NCBI GenBank assembly: GCA_021793135.1
Contig: JAJYTI010000113.1
Span: 1 to 7,129, forward strand
DNA length: 7,129 nt
DNA from: Bacteroidota bacterium
GTDB lineage: Bacteria; Bacteroidota; Bacteroidia; Flavobacteriales; Flavobacteriaceae
Reading direction: 5' to 3'
The position numbers and the translations under genes are program-made. The notes under the pieces are model-generated. The model searched no databases. It was not told the origin of the DNA and was given only the letters and a program-made list of their open reading frames with translations. This document shows positions 1-5,914 of the stretch, piece by piece. Numbering within the stretch: the stretch's first letter is position 1; each line of letters begins with the position of its first letter.

Positions 1-9
1 TTCCGATCT
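1..9. other. Possible leftover Illumina adapter end
   Basis: The first nine bases, TTCCGATCT, are identical to the 3' end of the standard Illumina TruSeq adapter. A nine-base match at the very first base is unlikely by chance if this is a contig edge, but it means little if the window was cut from a longer sequence. Treat these bases as possibly non-genomic. Confidence 0.4.
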
Positions 10-37
10 TAGGAAACGTGTGTTTTTTTAGACAGTT

Positions 38-105
38 GCTTCAATATTTTAGGGACAACGAAAACTTAAGCGGTCAAAATAAATTTTGGTTGTCCCTTTT
101 GAAGC
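38..105. repeat. Two-part inverted repeat upstream of ric
   Basis: AGGGACAAC at 51-59 is perfectly inverted as GTTGTCCCT at 89-97. After one mismatch the stem continues as AAAA 61-64 with TTTT 84-87. Outside it, GCTTCAA at 38-44 is inverted as TTGAAGC at 99-105, with a 6-base gap on the left and one base on the right. The right inner arm covers the putative -35 of the ric promoter, so an operator for a stress regulator is attractive. Alternatively it is the terminator of a gene lying to the left, since the right arm runs into four T. It does not look like the classical NsrR or Dnr/NnrR sites I know. Confidence 0.6.
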
Positions 106-117
106 GACGTATTTTTT
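90..117 (+). promoter_or_regulatory. Putative Bacteroidota-type promoter of ric
   Basis: TTG at 90-92, a 17-base spacer and TATTTTTT at 110-117 fit the Bacteroidota pattern TTG-N17-19-TAnnTTTG, except that T replaces the final G. A start near 125 would give a leader of about 27 bases. The leader before the ATG at 152 is A/T-rich without a Shine-Dalgarno sequence, as is usual in this phylum. The -35 lies inside the right arm of the inverted repeat, which would let a bound regulator block transcription. Confidence 0.4.
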
Positions 118-151
118 TCGAAAATAATAATCCAATATAAATAAGTACAAT

Positions 152-877
152 ATGACAACAACAGTAGATCCACAAAAACATATACGTGAGTTTGTAGCAG
201 ATGACTTTAGAACGGCGGCTGTTTTTTCTAAATATAAGATTGATTTCTGTTGTCGAGGCGATCGACCTATGACAGAAGTTTGTGAAAAAAAGAATATCGA
301 ATTAGATGATATAGTTCGGGATTTAAATAAAGTATTAAGTTCTACTACCGATCAATCTATAGATTATAAATCTTGGCCATCCGATTTATTAGCAGATTAT
401 ATTCAGAAAAAACATCATAGATACGTAACAGAGAAAACCCCTGTGTTAAGACAGTTCTTAGATAAACTATGTAAAGTTCATGGTGGTCGTCATCCAGAAC
501 TTTTTGAAATTAATAAATTATTTACTGAATCTACAGATGAACTTGCGAAACATATGAAAGACGAAGAAACAATTCTGTTCCCATACATTCGCGAAATGGT
601 AGAAGCTAAAAGTATTGGAGCAGGAAAGCCTGCTTCGAATTTTAGCTCGGTAAAGAGTCCTATAGAAACTATGTTGCATGAGCATGATACAGAAGGGGAA
701 AGGTTTAGAGAAATTGCTAGATTAACCAATGATTATACACCTCCTGCAGATGCATGTAATACGTATCGAGTAGCTTTTCAAATGCTCGACGAATTTGAAA
801 AGGATTTACACTTACACATTCACTTAGAAAATAATATACTATTTCGTGATGCTGTAGAATTAGAAAAATCCTTTTAA
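152..877 (+). CDS. ric: Iron-sulfur cluster repair di-iron protein (Ric/ScdA/YtfE family)
   Basis: This 241-residue cytoplasmic protein belongs to the Ric family (ScdA of Staphylococcus, YtfE of E. coli), di-iron proteins that help restore iron-sulfur clusters damaged by nitric oxide or oxidants. The N-terminal ScdA domain (about residues 10-65) carries the Cys33-Cys34 pair in the context DFCCRG. A hemerythrin-like four-helix domain follows (about 80-235). Likely iron ligands, by spacing against YtfE, are His88 or His89, His134 with Glu138 (HMKDE), His176 (MLHEHD), and His222 with Glu226 (HIHLE). Length and domain order are normal for the family and all key residues are present, so it should be active. 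The ATG at 152 gives the expected N terminus and sits about 27 bases after a plausible transcription start. The next gene lies 108 bases downstream on the same strand behind a terminator-like hairpin. The inverted repeat upstream suggests stress-controlled expression. scdA and ytfE are equally valid names. Confidence 0.93.
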   Translation: MTTTVDPQKHIREFVADDFRTAAVFSKYKIDFCCRGDRPMTEVCEKKNIELDDIVRDLNKVLSSTTDQSIDYKSWPSDLLADYIQKKHHRYVTEKTPVLRQFLDKLCKVHGGRHPELFEINKLFTESTDELAKHMKDEETILFPYIREMVEAKSIGAGKPASNFSSVKSPIETMLHEHDTEGERFREIARLTNDYTPPADACNTYRVAFQMLDEFEKDLHLHIHLENNILFRDAVELEKSF

Positions 878-902
878 TTATAGCTAGATTTCTCTGTTTT
901 AC

Positions 903-973
903 AACACTTCTTGTGTATTTTTGATTTATAATCATAGACTTCTAAAATCAAATTTATTCAGGAAGTGTTTTTT
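903..973 (+). terminator. Long stem-loop with T-tract between ric and the membrane protein gene
   Basis: The outer stem is AACACTTCTTG at 903-913 with CAGGAAGTGTT at 959-969 (10 of 11 pair). The inner stem is TTTGATTT at 920-927 with AAATCAAA at 945-952. They are separated by a symmetrical six-by-six internal loop, with a 17-base apical loop. The right arm runs into six T at 968-973. This has the form of a Rho-independent terminator for ric. It ends only 12 bases before the next ATG and contains a -10-like element, so it could instead be an operator or attenuator of the next gene. Confidence 0.6.
916..923 (+). promoter_or_regulatory. -10-like element ahead of the membrane protein gene
   Basis: TATTTTTG matches the Bacteroidota -10 consensus TAnnTTTG exactly. 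No good TTG lies 17-19 bases upstream; the best is CTG at 894-896 with a 19-base gap. Transcription would start near 930, inside the loop of the hairpin at 903-973, giving a leader of about 55 bases. Such short A/T-rich motifs occur often by chance, so the call is tentative. Confidence 0.3.
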
Positions 974-985
974 ATTAAATAAACT

Positions 986-2206
986 ATGAACCGTATACGT
1001 AAGCATTATTTAAGCATACCATTACTTAATTTCTTATTTGCAGCTATTTTAGGCTTGTTTATGAGATATGCTCACGTAAATTCAATTCCTATTCCATATC
1101 GTTACAGATATATAACCCATGCACATTCTCATATTGCTATTTTAGGGTGGGTATATTTAGCTATTTTTTCTTTACTGGTAGTCTATTTTATTCCCGAATG
1201 GTATGGACGGTACAAAAGATTATTTTGGGCTACACAAGTTTCTGTAATTGGAATGTTATTTAGTTTTCCATTTCAAGGATATGCCGCTGCGTCGATAACC
1301 TTTTCAAGTCTACATGTTATAGTCAGTTATTTTTTTATTTATTACTTCTTAAAAGATACGAAGTCTTTAAATAGTCCATCTAGTAAAATGTTGCATGCCT
1401 CTTTATTGCACATGTTTATTTCTACAATAGGTCTGTGGTGTATGGCACCTATTATGGCTATGAAAATAAAAGGTGGTTGGGATCAGGTTGCTATTCAGTT
1501 CTTCCTCCATTTTCAGTTTAATGGTTGGTTTGTATTTGCAATTATAGCCTTGCTTTTCCGTAAGTTAAAAATTAAATCGACGCCCAATTTTAAAAAGTTT
1601 TTTGTTTGTTTAAATCTCTCATTGCCACTTACTTTTGCTTTACCTGTAAGTTGGTATTTTAAATCCCCAATATGGTGGTGGAGTAATGCGGTAGGTATTA
1701 TTTTACAATTAGTTGCAGTTTGGTATTTACTACAAATAATAAAACCAAAATTAAGAGAATACTGGACAAATGCAGATAAACTAAAACGAGTACTAATTGT
1801 ATTTGTTTCTACTAGCTTTTTTTTAAAAATAATTTTACAATCAGGGGCTTTAATTCCCAGTTTGGCAGCTTCGTTAGTATTGCATGTCAACTTTGTAATC
1901 GGATTTATTCACCTAACAATGCTTGGGCTTATTTCTGGATTTTTACTTTTATTTTTCTTAGAGTTTAAAAACTTCATTATCTCTAGACAATTGTTACGAA
2001 TTGGAATTTATTCCTTTGTCTTTGGTGTGATTGCTACAGAAGCAATTTTATTTATCCAAGGATTGATTTTCTATTTAGAAGGAGATATGTTTCCTCATTA
2101 CCATCTCGTCCTTTTTATAGCCAGTGTATTCTTAGTATTAGGAATTTTTACTATAGGAATACAATCGCTACTCCCATCAAGGAAATCTATTTCTCTTAGA
2201 GAGTAG
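986..2206 (+). CDS. 12-segment histidine-rich membrane protein, heme-copper oxidase or NnrS-like
   Basis: This 406-residue integral inner-membrane protein has about twelve hydrophobic segments, near 11-28, 46-70, 78-97, 100-122, 135-158, 168-192, 203-224, 229-252, 268-290, 292-325, 336-362 and 371-394. Histidines sit at or inside segments: His45, His47 and His49 (THAHSHIAILGW) open segment 2; His110, His137, His142 and His175 lie in segments 4-6; His300 and His309 lie in segment 10; His371 and His373 (PHYHLVL) open segment 12. The THAHSH stretch recalls the low-spin heme ligand of segment II in heme-copper oxidases and the HAHE motif of NnrS. PHYH recalls the HxH heme pair of oxidase segment X (HFHYVL). 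No His-His copper pair is visible, so an ordinary oxygen or nitric oxide reductase is not supported. Position after ric suggests nitric-oxide metabolism. The ATG at 986 begins a positively charged N terminus. The function is unproven; heme binding is an inference. Confidence 0.55.
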   Translation: MNRIRKHYLSIPLLNFLFAAILGLFMRYAHVNSIPIPYRYRYITHAHSHIAILGWVYLAIFSLLVVYFIPEWYGRYKRLFWATQVSVIGMLFSFPFQGYAAASITFSSLHVIVSYFFIYYFLKDTKSLNSPSSKMLHASLLHMFISTIGLWCMAPIMAMKIKGGWDQVAIQFFLHFQFNGWFVFAIIALLFRKLKIKSTPNFKKFFVCLNLSLPLTFALPVSWYFKSPIWWWSNAVGIILQLVAVWYLLQIIKPKLREYWTNADKLKRVLIVFVSTSFFLKIILQSGALIPSLAASLVLHVNFVIGFIHLTMLGLISGFLLLFFLEFKNFIISRQLLRIGIYSFVFGVIATEAILFIQGLIFYLEGDMFPHYHLVLFIASVFLVLGIFTIGIQSLLPSRKSISLRE

Positions 2207-2226
2207 CAGTTGAATTATCAATCATC

Positions 2227-3585
2227 TTAAACAAAAGCACTCATGCCGGTAATCGATCTCCCTACTATTAAAGAGTTGATCTCCTTGGTACCCTCATAAG
2301 AGTAAATTGCTTCGGCATCGGCTACAAATCGAGCAACATCATGTTCTAATAATATACCGTTGCCACCCATAACTTCTCGTGCATGACTTACTATATCTCT
2401 TGTTCTTAAAGTACAGAAAACTTTGGCTAGAGAGGCATGTTCGTCTTTTAGAAGTCCTTGATCTTGTAATTCCGATAAGCGATAAACCATGGTTTGCATA
2501 GCCGTAAGATTAGAAAGCATTTCTACTAAATGTCCTTGAATTAATTGAAAAGAGGCAATCGGTTTACCAAACTGTTTTCGTTTTCTTGTATAATCTAGTG
2601 CACTTTCATAGGCACCACGTGCACAACCAGTAGCCATCCATGCTACACCAGCTCTTGTCATTTGTAAGACACGAGCAGTATCTTTAAAGGTATTGGCATG
2701 CTCTAATTTATTTTCGTCTTTTACGAAACAATTGTCCATGGTAATAAGCCCATTTTGAACAATTCGCAACGCCATTTTTCCTTTTATTTTTTCTACACTG
2801 AAGCCTGGAGTATCGTTTTCTACAATAAAACCTTTCACATTATCGTCGTCCACATCTCGAGCCCAAATAATAGTTATATCCGAAAAAGTTGAGTTACCTA
2901 TCCATTTCTTTTGTCCGTTTAGAATCCATCCTTCTTCTGTTTTTTTACATGTAGTAGTTAGTCCACCTGCAGCAGCACTTCCTACTAAGGGCTCTGTCAA
3001 TCCAAAAGCTCCAATAACATCAAACTGCTGCATTTTGGGCAACCATTTTTCTTTTTGTTCTTCCGATCCGCATAGATATATAGAACCCATTGCTAAACCA
3101 GATTGTACTCCGAAGAAGGTGGCGATGGAAGCATCTATTCTTGCAATTTCTGATGCGATAACACCTTCCATAATAAAAGGTAAATTAGGACACCCATATC
3201 CTTCATAGGTAACACCACACAAATTTAACTCTTTGAACTTTGGAATAATTTCGAAAGGGAATTCATCATGTAGCCAATAGTGATTTACAAGTGGTTTTAC
3301 TTCTTTTTCCATGAATTCACGTACTTGTAATTGGATTTTTCTATGTTCAGGTTTTAGACGTAAATGTGTTTCATAAAAATCACCATTTATTTCTGGCAGT
3401 TCTCGTTTTTTACCTGAACTATTCAGCATTTTCACAAGAGAATTCATTTGACTTTCATCTAATTCTGCGAATTTATTCATCATCTCAGGAAGATCCACTT
3501 TCTTAGAAATAGCTTCTAATTGTTTTAAATCGATGGACTTCATAAGTTTCATAGCTTGTTTTATTTTAGAAATAGGGTTTGTCAT
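2227..3585 (-). CDS. Acyl-CoA dehydrogenase, glutaryl-CoA dehydrogenase/ACX4-like
   Basis: This 452-residue FAD enzyme should oxidise an acyl-CoA to the 2-enoyl-CoA in the cytoplasm. The acyl-CoA dehydrogenase fold covers about residues 72-452. It has an N-terminal helical domain with GYGCP (129-133), the FGLTEP strand (194-199), NGQKKWIGNS (223-232), RKQFG (336-340), GGNGI (407-411), and the catalytic base Glu431 in YEGT. The ending GRSITGMSAF closely resembles glutaryl-CoA dehydrogenase (GRAITGIQAF), and other stretches resemble plant short-chain acyl-CoA oxidase ACX4. The arginine that holds the glutaryl carboxylate (YRSAMSVQSS in the human enzyme) aligns with Ala155 here (IATFFGVQSG), so glutaryl-CoA is an unlikely substrate. 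The usual GSD after TEP is GSA (202-204). Residues 1-65 are an extra charged helical region absent from most relatives of about 390 residues. The gene stands alone, converging on the membrane protein gene with a 20-base gap and diverging from the polysaccharide operon. Confidence 0.9.
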   Translation of the reverse strand: MTNPISKIKQAMKLMKSIDLKQLEAISKKVDLPEMMNKFAELDESQMNSLVKMLNSSGKKRELPEINGDFYETHLRLKPEHRKIQLQVREFMEKEVKPLVNHYWLHDEFPFEIIPKFKELNLCGVTYEGYGCPNLPFIMEGVIASEIARIDASIATFFGVQSGLAMGSIYLCGSEEQKEKWLPKMQQFDVIGAFGLTEPLVGSAAAGGLTTTCKKTEEGWILNGQKKWIGNSTFSDITIIWARDVDDDNVKGFIVENDTPGFSVEKIKGKMALRIVQNGLITMDNCFVKDENKLEHANTFKDTARVLQMTRAGVAWMATGCARGAYESALDYTRKRKQFGKPIASFQLIQGHLVEMLSNLTAMQTMVYRLSELQDQGLLKDEHASLAKVFCTLRTRDIVSHAREVMGGNGILLEHDVARFVADAEAIYSYEGTKEINSLIVGRSITGMSAFV

Positions 3586-3750
3586 ATTTGTGTTTTTACC
3601 TTAAATGTAATAATTGAATGTTATATTCTTCATTTAAAATAATTAATATTTGTGATTTTAATAAAGATTTAAATAATATGCTGTGTGTGGATTGGTGTGT
3701 TAAATGAACTATATAAATACAATTAGAAAGTATTTTGATTGTTTTATATT

Positions 3751-3784
3751 AATTAGCTATTCGGGAATTACCACATAATTAGCT
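3751..3784. repeat. Direct repeat AATTAGCT next to the operon promoter
   Basis: AATTAGCT occurs at 3751-3758 and again at 3777-3784, 26 bases apart start to start, each followed by a similar TATT-like stretch. The second copy abuts the -10 element at 3785-3792. The spacing is about two and a half helical turns. It could be a pair of activator or repressor half-sites, but in DNA this A/T-rich an eight-base repeat may be chance. Confidence 0.3.
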
Positions 3785-3792
3785 TATTTTTG
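3785..3792 (+). promoter_or_regulatory. -10 element of the polysaccharide operon promoter
   Basis: TATTTTTG is an exact match to the Bacteroidota -10 consensus TAnnTTTG. No TTG lies at the ideal -35 distance; TCG at 3761-3763 is the nearest resemblance, with a 21-base gap. A start near 3799 would leave a leader of roughly 22-25 A/T-rich bases before the ATC codons at 3821 and 3824. That is a normal leader length for this phylum and supports the proposed start of the acyltransferase. Confidence 0.4.
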
Positions 3793-3820
3793 TTTGAATT
3801 AATTTTTTTAAAATCTAAAT

Positions 3821-4798
3821 ATCATCGCACTAAGCGTTCGTACATATAAAGAAGAAGATTATTCGTTATGGAATGAATTTGTAACAAGATCGAAAAATGC
3901 TACTTTCTTGTTTCATAGAGATTTTATGACGTATCATGCTGATCGATTTAAAGATTATTCTTTAATGGTTTTTAATGGTAAGAAGCTTGTAGCTATTCTA
4001 CCTGCAAATATTGATGGTAATATTGTTCATAGTCATCAAGGTTTAACGTATGGGGGATTAATTTTAGCTCCTAAAGTTCGGTTTCAATCTGTTGCACTGG
4101 CATTTAAAGCCATACTTATTTATTTAAAGACAAACGGAGTAGAATATTTACATATAAAACAGCTTCCTGCAATGTATTGCTCACAGCCAAGTGAAGAGCT
4201 GGACTACTTATTGTTTATGGTGGAAGCGGAATTGACACGAGTAGATCTATCATCGACTATATATGACTTGAATATTGCTAAAATCAGTTCCTCGGGTCGT
4301 AAAGATGGTTATCGAAAAGGAAAAAATCATAATTTGCAAATAAGAGAAACCACTGATTTGTCTGCTTTTTGGAATCAAATACTTGTGCCACATTTAGAAG
4401 TAACTCATGCTGTGAAGCCTACTCATAGTTTAGAAGAAATGCAGCGTTTACAAGAGCTTTTTCCAAATCAGATTCGACAATTTGACGTTTATTATAATGA
4501 AGAAATCGTTGGTGGAACTACTCTGTTTATAACACCCAATGTTGTGCATACACAGTATATTGCAGCGAACGAAAATAGGCAAAAATTAGGAACGTTAGAT
4601 TATTTGTTTTTTTATCTGATTCAAGAAAAATTTAAACATGCTAAATATTTCGATTTTGGGATTTCTAATACAAACCAAGGAAAAGATTTAAATAATGGCT
4701 TGTTGTATTGGAAAGAAAGCTTAGGAGGTAAAGCACAAGTACATCGATTTTTTAAAGTAAAAACAAATTCACATCCATTAATAGACCGAATTTTATGA
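3821..4798 (+). CDS. GNAT/FemAB-like acyltransferase, probably acting on an amino sugar
   Basis: The frame encodes about 325 residues resembling GNAT-fold (FemAB-like) acetyltransferases found in Bacteroidota polysaccharide clusters. Recognisable parts are the N-terminal SVRTYKEEDYSLWNEF, then NATFLFHRDFMTYHADRF, and the C-terminal YFDFGISNTNQGKDLNNGL followed by YWKESLGG. By context it would acylate the amine of the sugar made by the next gene, in the cytoplasm; the family alone does not prove the acceptor. The in-frame stop upstream is at 3809, and no ATG, GTG or TTG occurs before TTG 3908, yet the protein-like sequence runs back to about 3824. I therefore place the start at ATC 3821 (or ATC 3824), a rare initiation codon. 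Starting at TTG 3908 (296 residues) or ATG 3926 would remove the conserved first strand and helix. Its TGA overlaps the ATG of the aminotransferase gene (ATGA), indicating translational coupling. Confidence 0.75.
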   Translation: MIALSVRTYKEEDYSLWNEFVTRSKNATFLFHRDFMTYHADRFKDYSLMVFNGKKLVAILPANIDGNIVHSHQGLTYGGLILAPKVRFQSVALAFKAILIYLKTNGVEYLHIKQLPAMYCSQPSEELDYLLFMVEAELTRVDLSSTIYDLNIAKISSSGRKDGYRKGKNHNLQIRETTDLSAFWNQILVPHLEVTHAVKPTHSLEEMQRLQELFPNQIRQFDVYYNEEIVGGTTLFITPNVVHTQYIAANENRQKLGTLDYLFFYLIQEKFKHAKYFDFGISNTNQGKDLNNGLLYWKESLGGKAQVHRFFKVKTNSHPLIDRIL

Positions 4799-5898
4799 CT
4801 GTCGATTTTTTAAACTTAAAAGCAGTTAATAAACGTTTTGAGAAGGAGTTTCAAGCTGCTTATCAATCTTTTATAGCTAGTGGTTATTATATCATGGGCA
4901 AAGAATTGGAGGCATTTGAGAAAGCCTACGCTGATTTTTGCCAAACCAAACATGCAATTGGAGTAGGAAGTGGATTGGATGCATTGCGATTAATTTTAGA
5001 GGCATATAAAAGTATAGGAAAATTAAAGAACGGAGATGGCGTTATGGTGCCAGCGAATACTTTTATTGCCACAATATTAGCCATAGAGCAAGCAAATTTA
5101 AAACCAGTATTAGTTGAGGTAGAAGACAAACGATATAATTTTTCATTAAGCCATATAGAAAAACATATTGACGCATCTGTGAAAGCAATTCTGCCAGTTC
5201 ATTTATACGGGCAATTATCTCCTATGACGGAAATAATGAAGATTGCAGAGAAGAATAATTTAATTGTAATCGAAGATGCAGCGCAAGCACATGGCGCAAA
5301 AAATAAGGAAGGAGTTCGTGCTGGTGCATTGGGGCATGCAGCTGCTTTTAGTTTTTATCCTAGTAAAAATTTAGGTGCTTTGGGCGATGCAGGAGCTATA
5401 ACAACTAATGATGATATACTCGCCAAAGAAATTAGAAGCTTACGTAATTACGGTAGCACCGAGCGATATGTTCACGATAAAATAGGATTTAATTCGCGTT
5501 TAGATGAAATTCAAGCCGCTTTTTTAAGAATTAAACTTTCCTCTTTGGATGCGGATAATAGACGCCGTCAACAAATAGCACTTCGTTATATCCAAGAAGT
5601 AAATAATCCAAAAATACAAATGCCTAGTTACAATGGATTAGATGAACATGTGTTTCATTTGTTTGTAGTGCAAGTTGCAAATAGAGAGAAGTTTATGACT
5701 TATTTAGAAAATAATGGAGTAGGATGTTTAATTCATTATCCCATACCACCGCATAAACAAAAAGCATTACTACATCTAGACACAAATACACTACCTATAA
5801 CAGAGCGTATTCATAAGCAAGTTGTAAGTTTGCCGATGAGTCCAGTTTTACAAGATTCTGAAGTGGATTATGTAATTCAGGTTCTACAAAACTATTAA
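4795..5898 (+). CDS. Sugar-nucleotide aminotransferase, DegT/DnrJ/EryC1/StrS family (FdtB/QdtB-like)
   Basis: This 367-residue cytoplasmic PLP enzyme transfers an amino group, usually from glutamate, to a keto group of a nucleotide-linked sugar. Visible features are SGYYIMGKELEAFE (29-42), the phosphate-binding GSGLDAL (58-64), VPANTFIAT (85-93), VIEDAAQAHGA (158-168) with Asp161 for the pyridine nitrogen and Gln164, and FSFYPSKNLGALGDAGA (185-201) with Lys191 as the Schiff-base lysine. The length is typical. SGYYIMG and YPSKNLGALGDAG are closer to the 3-amino-sugar enzymes FdtB/QdtB/DesV than to WecE, so a dTDP-3-amino-3,6-dideoxyhexose such as Fuc3N or Qui3N is my best guess. The 3,4-ketoisomerase such a route needs (FdtA/QdtA) is not in the window. 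The start overlaps the acyltransferase stop, and the flippase follows after 16 bases. The family call is firm; the exact sugar is inference. Confidence 0.93.
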   Translation: MTVDFLNLKAVNKRFEKEFQAAYQSFIASGYYIMGKELEAFEKAYADFCQTKHAIGVGSGLDALRLILEAYKSIGKLKNGDGVMVPANTFIATILAIEQANLKPVLVEVEDKRYNFSLSHIEKHIDASVKAILPVHLYGQLSPMTEIMKIAEKNNLIVIEDAAQAHGAKNKEGVRAGALGHAAAFSFYPSKNLGALGDAGAITTNDDILAKEIRSLRNYGSTERYVHDKIGFNSRLDEIQAAFLRIKLSSLDADNRRRQQIALRYIQEVNNPKIQMPSYNGLDEHVFHLFVVQVANREKFMTYLENNGVGCLIHYPIPPHKQKALLHLDTNTLPITERIHKQVVSLPMSPVLQDSEVDYVIQVLQNY

Positions 5899-5914
5899 TT
5901 AACTACTATATAGA

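Larger units (their letters stand above)
3586..3820. promoter_or_regulatory. Divergent A/T-rich intergenic region
   Basis: These 235 bases separate the divergent acyl-CoA dehydrogenase and acyltransferase genes and must hold promoters for both. On the minus strand, TACATTTA (plus 3602-3609) is a one-mismatch -10 but has no matching TTG and would leave a leader of only about ten bases. The plus-strand promoter and a short direct repeat are listed separately. No open frame, RNA gene or terminator is visible. There is no JUMPStart/ops element of the enterobacterial kind. Confidence 0.5.

Noticed and set aside
490..935. Two minus-strand open frames (490-729 and 717-935) across ric and its downstream gap
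   Set aside because: They lie mostly antisense to a well-supported gene, show no recognisable domain, and have no promoter-like signal.
1513..1890. Minus-strand open frame of 125 residues inside the membrane protein gene
   Set aside because: It is antisense to a long frame with coherent transmembrane segments, and its translation looks like no protein family I know.
986..2206. A standard NorB nitric oxide reductase or cytochrome oxidase subunit I
   Set aside because: The adjacent His-His copper ligands and other signature motifs are missing, so only a distant relationship is offered.
2185..2229. Bidirectional terminator between the convergent genes
   Set aside because: Only a very short CTCT/AGAG pairing with a two-base loop is present, and no T-tract follows.
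3670..3820. A frameshift joining an upstream ATG to the acyltransferase frame
   Set aside because: ATGs near 3678 and 3703 lead to no family-like sequence, and the stop at 3809 falls within the predicted untranslated leader, so no broken coding region is needed.
3908..4798. Acyltransferase starting at TTG 3908 with 296 residues
   Set aside because: The frame continues upstream with family-like sequence, and the start would fall in the middle of the conserved NATFLFHRDFM stretch.
4926..5129. Minus-strand open frame inside the aminotransferase gene
   Set aside because: It is antisense to a strongly conserved PLP-enzyme region and has no features of its own.
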